DNA of 35,043 nucleotides from an uncultured Alphaproteobacteria bacterium (GCA_902524385.1 CABZCZ010000014.1:1-35043); one strand, 5' to 3'. Positions 1 through 9,584 are shown, numbered from the stretch's first letter. A program made the numbers and translations. Notes: generated from the letters alone by a model not told the origin.

Positions 1-1
1 C

Positions 2-1270
2 TTTAAAAAAAAGAAAAATAATCAAAATATAAAAAGTATATTTTTTGGCACTTATCCAAATAATTGGATTTTTAAAAAAAATATAATTAATTATAGGTAT
101 ACCGGAACTCATTTTCAGTTAAAAGACAAATCAGAAAAATATATTGTATCATTAACTAGAAGTAATCAAGAAAAATCAAAAAATTTTTTTAAAAATTATA
201 AATATTTTTCCTTATTAAATACAAGTAATATTCTTCCTATGGAAAGTTGTACAAATCCCTATGATGTTCTAAAGAATTATTTCTTTTCTTTAATAAAAAT
301 AAATCAAACATTTAAAAAAATAAATTTTAAAAAGATTAATTTAGAGAGTTATAAATATGAATTACTTTATAGATATATTTTTATTGAGAGACCAAAAAAT
401 TTATTAATAAATCAACAAATAATCAATATTTTAAATTATTATAAAAAAACAAAAAATTGTATAATTCCAATGCATGAATTATATGAACAAAGAATAGTTA
501 TTAATTCACTTAAAAAAATTAAAGATTTAAATATATATGGTATACAACAGGGCTCTATTGGACTTTGTCATCTTTGGCGTTTTGTCTACTCACAATCTTT
601 TTTATCTTTATATAAAAATAATTTTTTACCTAATTTAATTTTTATAGAAGGTGAGATAACAAAAAAATATTTTAAAAAATACAACATAAAAAATTATAGC
701 GTTATCGGCGCTCAAAGAATCCTAAGCTTACCAAGTATTTATAAATATGATAAAACATTAAATAATAAATACTTAATACTTCTAGATATGCATAATTGGA
801 AAAAAAATCTTAAAAAATTCTTAAAAATTATTAAAAATAATTCAGATATTAAATTCATAATTAAACCACATCCCGCAAGAGAAAAAAAATATGCTAATTT
901 TATATCTAAAATTAAACTTAAACTCTCAAATCTTGAAAGTAATTTTAATAATCTTAACATAATTTTAAATGAAAATTATAATTATATCATTTTTGCAAAT
1001 GAAACTGGCGCTGTTATAGAACTTACAAAAAATGGATGGCCATGTTTTATATTCAAAGATAAGAATAGCCCGTCTGCAAATCCTTTAGCCTTGGCCGACT
1101 TAAATATTTATTATAATTATAATGAAATAAAAAAAATTTTTCAATTAAAGCACAATGAATTGGAGACTTACAGAAAAAATCTTCTACAAATATCATCTCT
1201 TTATTTTAATTTATATGGAAAAAATTCAACAATAAAAATGAAAAAAATTATAAATGAAAAATCAAGATAA
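2..1270 (+). CDS. GT-B-fold surface-polysaccharide transferase, 5' end outside the window
   Basis: The reading frame is open from the first bases of the window, so this gene is truncated at its 5' end. The Met codon at 239 is internal, because about 79 in-frame residues without a stop precede it. Seen: a KPHP motif near base 865 followed by an ANETGAVIEL segment near base 1000. This pair is typical of the C-terminal nucleotide-binding half of GT-B transferases of capsule and teichoic-acid type (CDP-glycerol glycerophosphotransferase, KpsS and polysialyltransferase-like groups). The protein is Lys/Asn/Ile-rich with no membrane segment, so probably cytosolic or membrane-associated. It overlaps the next glycosyltransferase by 17 bases, indicating translational coupling in a polysaccharide operon. 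Donor and acceptor cannot be read from the sequence. The transferase assignment rests on these motifs and the context. Confidence 0.7.
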   Translation, partial: FKKKKNNQNIKSIFFGTYPNNWIFKKNIINYRYTGTHFQLKDKSEKYIVSLTRSNQEKSKNFFKNYKYFSLLNTSNILPMESCTNPYDVLKNYFFSLIKINQTFKKINFKKINLESYKYELLYRYIFIERPKNLLINQQIINILNYYKKTKNCIIPMHELYEQRIVINSLKKIKDLNIYGIQQGSIGLCHLWRFVYSQSFLSLYKNNFLPNLIFIEGEITKKYFKKYNIKNYSVIGAQRILSLPSIYKYDKTLNNKYLILLDMHNWKKNLKKFLKIIKNNSDIKFIIKPHPAREKKYANFISKIKLKLSNLESNFNNLNIILNENYNYIIFANETGAVIELTKNGWPCFIFKDKNSPSANPLALADLNIYYNYNEIKKIFQLKHNELETYRKNLLQISSLYFNLYGKNSTIKMKKIINEKSR

Positions 1271-2333
1271 AATTTGCTTATTTATACCTTCTTTAGAAGG
1301 TGGTGGAGCAGAAAGAGTTTTTTTAAATTTAGCTAATTACTTAGAAAAAAATAAATATAATTATAATTTACTGCTAGGATTTAAAAAGGGGGAAAACTTA
1401 GCTAAAATTATTAATTTAAAAAAAATTTTTTCATTAAACAAAAGGGGTAGATATTTTATTTTTAGTTTTATAAAATACTTAAAAAATGAAAAACCAACTA
1501 AAATTTATTCTACATTACTATCAGCAAATTTTTGTAATTTATTTTCTAAAATATTTATTTTAAAAAAAAGTAAAAGAATAATTAGAGAAGCAAATATTAT
1601 TATTATGCCTAAAAATATAATTAAAAGATGCTTTATTTATTTAATTTACCAATTTTATTATTTAGCAGATTTTATAATTGTCAACTCTAATGATACAAAA
1701 ATTTCTTTATTAAAAATTGTTCCTCATATTAAAAATAAGGTCACTGTAATTCCAAATCCTGTTTTTTTTTATGATGCGTTTAATATTGAATTAAATAACA
1801 AAAAATTTATAGATAATGAAATTCCCAAATTCGTTGGGATTGGTAGATTGGTTGATCAAAAAAACTTTGATTTACTTATAAAAGCTTTTAATTTAGTTCA
1901 AAAAAAAAATAAATCTGAACTTTTAATTGTAGGTGAAGGACCTTTAAAAAATGATTTAATTAATTTGACTTTAAATTTAAATATTAATGACAAAGTAAAA
2001 TTTCTACACTATCAAAATAATATTCATGCTTTATTTAAGAACAATACAATTTTTGTTTTATCTTCTAAATACGAAGGTTTTGGAAATGTTATTGTTGAGG
2101 CATTAATGAACAGTGTTCCAGTTGTATCAACGAATTGTCTTGGCGGACCATTGGAAATATTGAATAATGGTGAATACGGATTTATAGCTGATCAAAATAT
2201 TGATGATTTAGCAAATAAAATGACAAGGATGTTAGTTGATATTAAAAAAAACAAAATAGATTACAAAAAAATTCAAAATCGCGCACTGAATTACACAGTT
2301 GAAAAAATAGCATTAAGATATTTTAATTTATAA
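1254..2333 (+). CDS. Glycosyltransferase family 4 (GT-B)
   Basis: This 359-residue protein has the usual length and layout of retaining GT4 enzymes. The N-terminal glycine-rich loop (SLEGGGAERV, residues about 13-22) binds the acceptor side. PNPV occurs mid-protein, then GIGRLVDQKNFDLLIKAF and LLIVGEGP open the nucleotide-sugar domain. The EX7E signature is seen as E-G-F-G-N-V-I-V-E, followed by a GGPLEIL segment. Such enzymes transfer a sugar from a nucleotide donor to a lipid-linked glycan at the cytoplasmic membrane face. The start lies inside the preceding gene (17-base overlap), and the next gene begins one base after its stop, so it is part of one operon. Sugar specificity is unknown. 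Confidence 0.9.
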   Translation: MKNQDKICLFIPSLEGGGAERVFLNLANYLEKNKYNYNLLLGFKKGENLAKIINLKKIFSLNKRGRYFIFSFIKYLKNEKPTKIYSTLLSANFCNLFSKIFILKKSKRIIREANIIIMPKNIIKRCFIYLIYQFYYLADFIIVNSNDTKISLLKIVPHIKNKVTVIPNPVFFYDAFNIELNNKKFIDNEIPKFVGIGRLVDQKNFDLLIKAFNLVQKKNKSELLIVGEGPLKNDLINLTLNLNINDKVKFLHYQNNIHALFKNNTIFVLSSKYEGFGNVIVEALMNSVPVVSTNCLGGPLEILNNGEYGFIADQNIDDLANKMTRMLVDIKKNKIDYKKIQNRALNYTVEKIALRYFNL

Positions 2334-2334
2334 A

Positions 2335-4125
2335 ATGTATTTAATAACCACTCCTATAGAAAAAAATTGTACAAATAATGAATCTAAAAGGATCCTTCTT
2401 GGTGAATGGTGTAACATTTATAATCATCCTGTTTATAAAAAGAAAAATTCTGATCTAATATTAGATTATCATTGGTCTAATCTTAATAAGTTAGAGGATG
2501 ATTCGGAAAAAATATTCAAATTATATAATAGTATTTTAATTGAATTAAGTAATGATCTTAATAAAATATTTAATAAGAATCTTAACAAGAAATCATATGA
2601 GCTAATCATGGGTTATTGGTTAATTCAATTTATAGCTGTAGTTTTTGATAGATATTCAAATCTTTTAAACGCATATAAATATGACTCTAGTTTAAAATTA
2701 ATTAAATTTAGTAATTTAAAATTACAATTAATTTCAAATAATTCTGGAAATTCTGGACGACTATTTGCTAACGATTTTTGGAATTATGTTTTGTATATAA
2801 GAATATCTAAATTATCAAAGTTAATTAATTTTAAATATGATAGTTTAGTATTGGATAAAAAATTAATAGAAGAGTCTAAAAAAGACCTATCAGTTAATTA
2901 TAAATTAAAGAAAAATAAATACAAAAATTATTTAAAAAGTATTATTGGAAATATTACCTATTTTTTTTCAAAATCAAATAATGTTTTCCTTTATAACGCA
3001 CTACCACTAAAGTATCACATTAAACTTTACAAAAAATTTAAATCTTTTCCAACTTTAAATTGGATACAAAATTCGTTTAATTTTCAAGAAGACAAAAAAC
3101 TTCGTGAAATTATTTTATCAACTAGTCAGAAAGAAACCGATGATTTTCATAGTATTCTAAAAAGTTTAATTAAATTATGTTTACCTAAAATATATTTGGA
3201 GGGCTTTAATTTAGTGTATGAGCATGTAGATCAACTCAAGCTTCCAAAAAACCCTAAAATTATTTTTACAAATAATTCACATTTTAAAGATGATTTATTT
3301 AAGTTCTGGACTACAAAAAAGATTGAAAAAAATTCAAAACTATTAATTTCTCAACATGGTGGAGGACCATTTTATAAATTTTCAGGAGCAAACTATTTTG
3401 AAACTAGAGTAGCAGATCTGTATTTATGTTCTGGTATTGGAAACTCAATTAAAAAGAATATTAAGTCTATGTACTCAAATCTTAACTATAAAATAGATGA
3501 AAAAAGTTACGATAAAAAAGGTATTGCTTTGTATGCTTTGGTAACTCTTCCAAGATATAGTACAGATTTAAGATCTGCACCACTTTCAACAAACATGTTA
3601 GATTATTTTGATTTTAATTATAAATTTTATTTAAATCTAAATCAGGAAATTAAAAAAAATTTATATGTTAGAGTTTATCCTAAAGGTGATTATGATTGGA
3701 TGCAAAAAGAAAGATGGAAAGATAAATTTAGAGATGTTAGATTAGATTTATGTCAGTCAACTATGGAAAAAATGATACAGAAATCGAGAATATTTATATC
3801 AAGTTATGATGCTACAACTTATAATCAAACTTTATCAGCTAATATCCCCACTCTAATGTGTTGGGATCCAAAATTATGGAAAACCATTGAAAATTCAAAA
3901 TCTATATTTAGAGATCTTAAAAAAAATCAAATTTTTCATGATACACCAACAAGTGCATCAAAATTTATTAATACAATCTGGGATAATATTGAAGAATGGT
4001 GGAATTCAAAGGAAGTTCAAAATACTAGAAATAATTATTGTGAATTATTCGCATATAGAGATAATAAAGAACTTGATATCTTGACCAATATATTTGAGGA
4101 ACAAATTAATAATAAATACAAATGA
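2335..4125 (+). CDS. LIC12162-family putative transferase (TIGR04331-like)
   Basis: The 596-residue protein opens with MYLITTPIE and then RILLGEWCNIYN, the characteristic N-terminus of the LIC12162 family. That family is found in polysaccharide loci of spirochaetes and marine bacteria. The C-terminal half contains SQHGGGPFY (residues about 338-346), RVYPKGDYDW, and a YDATTYNQTLSANIPT stretch resembling the donor-binding end of GT-B capsule transferases. No membrane segment or signal peptide is evident. Family knowledge gives only 'putative transferase', and no reaction has been established that I can cite. It begins one base after the GT4 stop and overlaps the next gene by four bases (ATGA), so it is co-translated with sugar-nucleotide genes. 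A glycosyl or glycerophosphoryl transferase is inferred from context. Confidence 0.8.
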   Translation: MYLITTPIEKNCTNNESKRILLGEWCNIYNHPVYKKKNSDLILDYHWSNLNKLEDDSEKIFKLYNSILIELSNDLNKIFNKNLNKKSYELIMGYWLIQFIAVVFDRYSNLLNAYKYDSSLKLIKFSNLKLQLISNNSGNSGRLFANDFWNYVLYIRISKLSKLINFKYDSLVLDKKLIEESKKDLSVNYKLKKNKYKNYLKSIIGNITYFFSKSNNVFLYNALPLKYHIKLYKKFKSFPTLNWIQNSFNFQEDKKLREIILSTSQKETDDFHSILKSLIKLCLPKIYLEGFNLVYEHVDQLKLPKNPKIIFTNNSHFKDDLFKFWTTKKIEKNSKLLISQHGGGPFYKFSGANYFETRVADLYLCSGIGNSIKKNIKSMYSNLNYKIDEKSYDKKGIALYALVTLPRYSTDLRSAPLSTNMLDYFDFNYKFYLNLNQEIKKNLYVRVYPKGDYDWMQKERWKDKFRDVRLDLCQSTMEKMIQKSRIFISSYDATTYNQTLSANIPTLMCWDPKLWKTIENSKSIFRDLKKNQIFHDTPTSASKFINTIWDNIEEWWNSKEVQNTRNNYCELFAYRDNKELDILTNIFEEQINNKYK

Positions 4126-5009
4126 ATATTTTAGTTATAGGTGGAAATGGGTTTGTTGGGAAGCATCTAGTAAAACATTTAGTTGTTAGAAAACATAACG
4201 TTAGAGTTTTAGATATAAAAAAAACGACATATTCAGCTATTGATATTCAAAATAAAATTGATCAAATAATAGGTGATTACAGCTCTAAAGTATTATTAGA
4301 AAAAGCTATAAAAAAAATTGATATTGTCTATCATTTAGCAGGATTATCTGATTTGAATGATACTTTGAGAAAACCAGCAGAAACAGCTGATAAAAATATC
4401 ATTGGAACTATTAAAATTTTACAAGCCTGTGTTAAGTTTAAAGTAAAGAGGTTTATTTTTGCCAGTACAATTTATGTAAATAGTAGCCAAGGTGGTTTTT
4501 ATAAATGTAGTAAAATTGCTGCTGAAAGTTACATTAGAGAATTTAGTAAATTATATGGTTTAAAATTTACAATACTGCGCTATGGTTCTATTTATGGTCC
4601 TGGAGCTGATGCATCCAATGGAGTTTATAGATTAATTAAAAAAGCTATAAATAATAAATTTGTAGATTATGAGGGTGATCCAAACACCATAAGAGAATAT
4701 GTACATGTTGAAGATGTTGCGCGAGCAAGTATAGAGGTAATTAAAAAAGATTATATTAATCAACATATAAATATTTCTGGTTTAAACTCGATAAAAATAG
4801 ATGATTTTATTAAAATCATTTTAGAAACTCTGAATGTGAAAAAAAAGATTTTATACAAAAAGAAAAAACAAATTGGACATTATGTAAGGACTCCATATTC
4901 TTTTGAGGACAATTTAGGTATTAAATTGAATATTCCTTTAAGTATTGATTTTGGTCAAGGTATTTTGCAAATGATTAATCAATTAAAAAAAGACGGAGAA
5001 AAAAATTAG
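4122..5009 (+). CDS. NAD(P)-dependent sugar epimerase/dehydratase (extended SDR)
   Basis: This 295-residue extended short-chain dehydrogenase begins with the Rossmann motif GGNGFVGKH (residues 7-15). It has a DIVYHLAG segment (67-74), Ser115/Thr116 before the active site, and the catalytic YxxxK as Tyr127-K-C-S-Lys131. RYGSIYGPGA and an EYVHVEDVARA segment match the substrate side of UDP- or GDP-sugar epimerases and dehydratases. It probably makes a nucleotide sugar for the polysaccharide encoded here. It is slightly shorter than GalE/WbpP-type enzymes (about 310-340), so I do not assign a substrate. Its TAG stop overlaps the proposed ATT start of the HAD phosphatase by five bases, suggesting coupled translation. 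Confidence 0.85.
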   Translation: MNILVIGGNGFVGKHLVKHLVVRKHNVRVLDIKKTTYSAIDIQNKIDQIIGDYSSKVLLEKAIKKIDIVYHLAGLSDLNDTLRKPAETADKNIIGTIKILQACVKFKVKRFIFASTIYVNSSQGGFYKCSKIAAESYIREFSKLYGLKFTILRYGSIYGPGADASNGVYRLIKKAINNKFVDYEGDPNTIREYVHVEDVARASIEVIKKDYINQHINISGLNSIKIDDFIKIILETLNVKKKILYKKKKQIGHYVRTPYSFEDNLGIKLNIPLSIDFGQGILQMINQLKKDGEKN

Positions 5010-5646
5010 TTCAAATAAATACGTCAAGTTAGAAGATTTTTTAAAAGATTTTTCATTTATTTTTTGGGATTTTGATGGTGTAATTAAAGACACTGTAAAT
5101 GTAAAAGGGGAGTGCTTTAAGAAATTATTTATAAATTTTGGAAAAGATTTTTCAAAAAAGGTTTATGATTACCATTTGCAGAATATTGGTATTTCCAGGT
5201 ATGAAAAATTAGAAACAATATTAAATTGGAAAAATATTTGTAGTAGTAATAATATAAGAATATATGAAAATAAATTCTCTAATTTAGTTATTAAAAGTGT
5301 GATTGAATCAAAATGGTTCCATGATGCTAAAAATTATATTTCTAAAGAAAGTAAAAATAAAATTTTTTATTTACTGACAAGTACTCCAAAGAAAGAAATA
5401 GATAATATTTTAAAAGAAATAAATTTTTCAAATCATTTTTATGAGGTATATGGATGGCCATCTGAAAAAAAATTTATTTTACAAGAAATAATCAAAAAGA
5501 AAAAATATCCTAAACATCAATGCTTAATGATAGGAGATTCAAAAACTGATGAAGAAGCTAGTATTAAAAATAAAATTTCATTTTTACTTCATAAAACAAA
5601 TGAAAATGACAAAGATTTCTATAATTATGACGGGTATTATTACTAA
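5005..5646 (+). CDS. HAD-superfamily phosphatase with apparent ATT start
   Basis: The frame holds all HAD motifs. DFDGV (Asp22 and Asp24 counted from 5005) is motif I, LTSTP motif II, the Lys in WPSEKK motif III, and GDSKTDEE motif IV. The first in-frame ATG (5176) lies about 45 residues after motif I nucleophile Asp22, so it cannot be the start. No ATG, GTG or TTG occurs between the upstream in-frame stop at 4984 and motif I. The best start is ATT at 5005, six bases after GGAG at 4995-4998, giving 213 residues. Similar small HAD proteins occur in marine lipopolysaccharide clusters and probably dephosphorylate a sugar phosphate. A sequencing error that removed an ordinary start is the alternative. 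Confidence 0.75.
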   Translation: MSSNKYVKLEDFLKDFSFIFWDFDGVIKDTVNVKGECFKKLFINFGKDFSKKVYDYHLQNIGISRYEKLETILNWKNICSSNNIRIYENKFSNLVIKSVIESKWFHDAKNYISKESKNKIFYLLTSTPKKEIDNILKEINFSNHFYEVYGWPSEKKFILQEIIKKKKYPKHQCLMIGDSKTDEEASIKNKISFLLHKTNENDKDFYNYDGYYY

Positions 5647-5648
5647 TT

Positions 5649-7421
5649 ATGAAAAAATATCTAATATTGTTTGAAAATAAAGAAATTTATTATATTTTTT
5701 TAAGTTTATTAGGTTCTATTTTAATTAGTTTTATTGAATTGATTGGAGTTAGCTCAATCCCTATATTTATTTTAGTAATAACTGATATTGAACAAATATA
5801 TAATTTTTTATTTAACTATAAATTAAATTATTTAATAAATTATATTCAAAATTTAGAAACATACAATTTAATATTATTATCAGCTCTTATTTTATTTTTA
5901 ATTTTCCTTTTTAAAAATTTATTAGTTTTATTAATTTTATATTTTGAAGGGATAATCTTAAGAAATTTGACAACAAACTTGTCAAAAAAACTATTTAATA
6001 TCTATATAAATTCACCAACCATACTTCATGTGAAAAGAAACTCAGCAAATATTATTAGAAATATTACTGAAGAAATTGAATATGTAAGAGCATCGATAAG
6101 AGCTGCAATGATCATGGTTAGAGAGTTTCTAACCATTTTTATTATCACAATAACTATTATATTTATCGATCCATTTATTGCTATATCTATATTTATTTTA
6201 TTGGGAGCAGGTTCTGTATTTTTTATAGTTTTAATGCAAAACAAATTAGTTGATTGGGGTAAAAAGCATCAATTTCACAGAGGAAAACAAATTATGTCGA
6301 TTAATCAAGGCCTTGGTTCAATAAAGGACATAAAAATACTAAATAGAGAAGATAATGTTTTCAGAATTTTCTTAAAAGATACTTACGGGAGAATGCATTA
6401 TCATTTTTTACAGCAATTTTTTAGTCAAGTACCTAGAAAAATTTTGGAAGTTGTAGCAATAACCTCAGTATTATTAATAGTTTTATTTTTTTTCTATTTA
6501 AATAGGCCTATTGAAATTATGTTACCGCTTTTATCTTTATTTGCTGTTTCTGTTATAAGATTCTTACCTTCATTAAATGTTATTACATCATCTTATTCCA
6601 CAATTAAATTTTATAATCATGCTGTAAATTTAATAATTAAAGAATTTTCAGAATATGCTCATCTATTTAGAGGTTATTTTCAAAAAAAAGAAAAAATTAC
6701 ATTTAATAGAATAATAAGTATAGAAAATTTATCCTTTCAATATGTTAAAAATTCAAAAAAAATTTTAGATAATATTAATTTTAAAATAATTAAAGGTCAG
6801 GCAATTGGAATAATAGGAAAAACAGGATCAGGTAAAACGACCTTAGTGGAAAATTTGATAGGTTTACATAATCCTCAAGCAGGATCAATTAAGATTGATG
6901 AAGTTGCAATCAAATTTAATGAAAATAAGTCAAAGTTATCTGTAGGATATGTTCCTCAGGATATTTATCTTCTCGATGATACTATATTAAAAAATGTCGC
7001 TTTTGGAATAATGGATGAAAATATTGATTTAAACAGAGTAAATAAATGCTTAGAAATATCAAATATCTTAGAGTTTATTAATTCTCTACCAGATCAGCTA
7101 AATACTAAAGTTGGCGAAAGAGGTATTAAGCTCTCAGGAGGACAGAAACAGAGGATTGGTATTGCAAGAAGTCTATATGACAACCCTGATATTTTAGTTT
7201 TTGATGAAGGCACTAGTTCTTTAGATAATATTACTGAAAACGAGATAATAAATAGTATTTTAAAACTAAAAGGTCTTAAAACAATTATTATTATTGCGCA
7301 TCGATTAAGTACGATAAAAAATTGTGATAATATAATTTTAATGGAAAATGGTAGAATAATTGACGAAGGTAGTTTTGATTATTTATTTTCAAAACATAAA
7401 TTATTAAACTTTCCAAATTAA
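5649..7421 (+). CDS. ABC transporter, fused permease and ATPase (lipid-linked glycan flippase-like)
   Basis: This 590-residue half-transporter has a transmembrane domain (hydrophobic stretches near residues 15-45, 73-100, 160-200 and 265-305) followed by an ATPase domain. Walker A is GKTGSGKTT (390-398), the signature is LSGGQ (495-499), Walker B is ILVFDE (515-520), and a switch histidine lies in IIAHRLST. The architecture and length match MsbA and PglK-type exporters. Inside a glycan cluster without a visible Wzx flippase, moving a lipid-linked oligosaccharide across the inner membrane is the likely job. Export of lipid A or a peptide cannot be excluded. It starts three bases after the HAD gene and five bases before the next glycosyltransferase. 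Confidence 0.88.
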   Translation: MKKYLILFENKEIYYIFLSLLGSILISFIELIGVSSIPIFILVITDIEQIYNFLFNYKLNYLINYIQNLETYNLILLSALILFLIFLFKNLLVLLILYFEGIILRNLTTNLSKKLFNIYINSPTILHVKRNSANIIRNITEEIEYVRASIRAAMIMVREFLTIFIITITIIFIDPFIAISIFILLGAGSVFFIVLMQNKLVDWGKKHQFHRGKQIMSINQGLGSIKDIKILNREDNVFRIFLKDTYGRMHYHFLQQFFSQVPRKILEVVAITSVLLIVLFFFYLNRPIEIMLPLLSLFAVSVIRFLPSLNVITSSYSTIKFYNHAVNLIIKEFSEYAHLFRGYFQKKEKITFNRIISIENLSFQYVKNSKKILDNINFKIIKGQAIGIIGKTGSGKTTLVENLIGLHNPQAGSIKIDEVAIKFNENKSKLSVGYVPQDIYLLDDTILKNVAFGIMDENIDLNRVNKCLEISNILEFINSLPDQLNTKVGERGIKLSGGQKQRIGIARSLYDNPDILVFDEGTSSLDNITENEIINSILKLKGLKTIIIIAHRLSTIKNCDNIILMENGRIIDEGSFDYLFSKHKLLNFPN

Positions 7422-7426
7422 TTTAA

Positions 7427-8179
7427 ATGAACAAAATTGTAATATATACTTCAATATTCTCTGAATATGATCAATTACATGAACCGCCTTTAGACGACAA
7501 AATAGATTACATTTGTTTTACCAATAACAAAAATTTTAAAAGTAAAATTTGGAAAATAATTTTAATTAATGAAGATTTAAATATTAAAATTTTAAATAGA
7601 AAATTTAAATTTCTTCCACATAAATATCTATCGCAATATGAATGGAGTTTTTATATTGATGGTAATATTAGAATAATAACTAGTCCCTCAACTCTTTTTT
7701 CTAAATACATGAATTCTTATAATATTTATGCTCCTAATCATCCAGAAAGAAACTGCATATATGATGAAGCTAAATATTTATTAAATAAAAAAAAAAATAA
7801 TAAAGAATTAATTAAAAAACAAATAAAAAAAATCAAAAATGAAAATTATCCTGAAAAAATTGGTCTTAATGAGTTTAATATTATAATTAGAAGACATAAT
7901 GATCCTGATATAATAAATAGTATGGAAGAAATATGGACTTTATTTCAAACTTTTCCTACAAGAGATCAATTAATTTTTAATTATGTCTTATGGAAAAATA
8001 ATATTCAAATAGGAAAAATAATTGAAAGTGCAAGAAAAAAAAATAAATATTTCAAAGCTATTCCTCATAAAAATAATTTTTTCTTAAGAAAGATTTTTAA
8101 TATCTTTTGGTATAGAAGATATCACAATAAATATTTTTTTTTCATATCAAAATTTTTTTCAAAATTATTAAATGTATGA
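7427..8179 (+). CDS. DUF616 (TOD1/MUCI70-like) glycosyltransferase-type protein
   Basis: The protein has 250 residues. It begins IVIYTSIFSEYDQLHEPP, followed by DYICFTNN, KFLPHKYL and a WSFYIDGNIRI segment. These are landmarks of the DUF616 / glycosyltransferase TOD1-MUCI70-like domain. The IDGN element probably plays the DxD-like donor-binding role, though this is inferred. Further conserved-looking pieces are YAPNHPERNCIYDEA and FPTRDQLIFNYVLWK. The C-terminus is basic and aromatic, suggesting contact with the membrane surface. It sits between an ABC exporter and a polytopic membrane protein in the same operon. The transferred sugar is unknown. Confidence 0.7.
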   Translation: MNKIVIYTSIFSEYDQLHEPPLDDKIDYICFTNNKNFKSKIWKIILINEDLNIKILNRKFKFLPHKYLSQYEWSFYIDGNIRIITSPSTLFSKYMNSYNIYAPNHPERNCIYDEAKYLLNKKKNNKELIKKQIKKIKNENYPEKIGLNEFNIIIRRHNDPDIINSMEEIWTLFQTFPTRDQLIFNYVLWKNNIQIGKIIESARKKNKYFKAIPHKNNFFLRKIFNIFWYRRYHNKYFFFISKFFSKLLNV

Positions 8180-8189
8180 TTAAATAAAA

Positions 8190-9584
8190 ATGTCAAAAAC
8201 AAATACTTATTTAATACTAATTTTTATAATATTCGCATTATTGTTTAGATTAGTTTTGCCCTATTCTGATGAACCTGATTTTCACTCACAATCATATGAT
8301 TTAATCAAGCATAATGATAATAAAATTATACCATATTATTATCTAAAATCCTTACTCAGCACATTAGCAGAAAAAACAAATCTTAAAGTTCTTTTAGAAA
8401 ATTATAATCAAGATATTAAATTTTATTTTGGTCTTAACTGTCAAATAGATGCACCACTTACATACTTTGATACTAATGTATCACCCGCATGTCATGAAGA
8501 TTATATAAGTGTAGTAATTAGGATGATTATTTTAATAATAATTATTTCTCCACTATTAGTTATATTAATTTTTAAAGATTATTTTAAAAAATTTTTTTTA
8601 CTTATTAAATTTAATAAAAATATAAATACAGACTTAGATAATAGAGTAAATTCTTTATCATTATCATTAATAATTCCTAGTTTAATCTATGCATTGGGTT
8701 TTCTATCTATTGAGCAAACTGTTTTAATTGTTACACTACTAATTTTTCTATTTTATAACACACTAATTATTATACCATTATTACTATATTTACTTTTAAT
8801 TGATTTAGGGAACTTTACTGTATTATTATTATTTATATTAATATCCTACACAAACTTTTATCTCTATAAATATTTTAGAATAAGAACAATAATTCTATTT
8901 AATTTTATTTTTGTAGTAATCGCTTATTATTTCGGACTAAAAGTATTTGACATTTTATTTTATATTTTAAATTTAGTTGTTAGTGAACCAGTAGCAAGAT
9001 ATGATTTTAATAGCCTAGATATGGAGTATATAAGACTCAGTAACACATATAATCCTGGTGCTGAAATTAATAAAATTTCACAAAGTTATAATTCTGAATT
9101 TGGTTTATCAACAGAAACACCAATTTTACAGCAATTCATCTCAAAACTTATTAATATGGAGTTTCAAATGCGTACCTCAGGTGAGTATGAAAAATACCCA
9201 ATTATATTAAGACCTATAATAACGTATTTATCATCAATATATTTTCCACCTTCTTTATTAAAATTACCAATACTCCATATATTTTCAGCCTTTATACTAA
9301 TATTTGTATTTCTAAAGCTAATCTTTAACCCTAAAAAAATACAAAAAATTTTAAACCAAGATGATATTTTTTTAATTACAAATTTAATAAGTGCATTTAC
9401 ATGTATTTTAACTTTTGTACTTCTATTTCCAATATATGCTAATGCTAAATATTATTTATTTCTATTTCCTTTTATTATATCAGTAATCTTAAAAATATTT
9501 AAATTAAGAGATGTATTTTTAGTTATTTTTTCAATGAATGTTTTACTATTATTTAATATATCATTATATCATTTAGTTTTATGA
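8190..9584 (+). CDS. Polytopic membrane protein, possible GT-C glycosyltransferase or Wzy-type polymerase
   Basis: I do not recognise a named family. The 464-residue protein has about 10-11 hydrophobic segments: roughly 8-25, 106-128, 155-175, 177-203, 208-225, 232-249, 251-265, 358-378, 393-416, 420-437 and 441-461. Two long polar loops lie at 26-105 and 266-357. Directly after the first membrane segment is SDEPDF (Asp27-Glu28-x-Asp30). This is where GT-C enzymes, which use polyprenyl-linked sugar donors, keep their acidic motif. Cys84 and Cys101 in the same loop could form a disulfide outside the cytoplasm. Its stop overlaps the rmlA start by four bases (ATGA). A Wzy-type polymerase is the main alternative. 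The function is inferred from topology only. Confidence 0.55.
   Translation: MSKTNTYLILIFIIFALLFRLVLPYSDEPDFHSQSYDLIKHNDNKIIPYYYLKSLLSTLAEKTNLKVLLENYNQDIKFYFGLNCQIDAPLTYFDTNVSPACHEDYISVVIRMIILIIIISPLLVILIFKDYFKKFFLLIKFNKNINTDLDNRVNSLSLSLIIPSLIYALGFLSIEQTVLIVTLLIFLFYNTLIIIPLLLYLLLIDLGNFTVLLLFILISYTNFYLYKYFRIRTIILFNFIFVVIAYYFGLKVFDILFYILNLVVSEPVARYDFNSLDMEYIRLSNTYNPGAEINKISQSYNSEFGLSTETPILQQFISKLINMEFQMRTSGEYEKYPIILRPIITYLSSIYFPPSLLKLPILHIFSAFILIFVFLKLIFNPKKIQKILNQDDIFLITNLISAFTCILTFVLLFPIYANAKYYLFLFPFIISVILKIFKLRDVFLVIFSMNVLLLFNISLYHLVL

Noticed and set aside
239-241. ATG at 239 as the start of the first gene
   Set aside because: The frame stays open back to base 2 and the upstream residues read like normal protein, so the gene begins outside the window.
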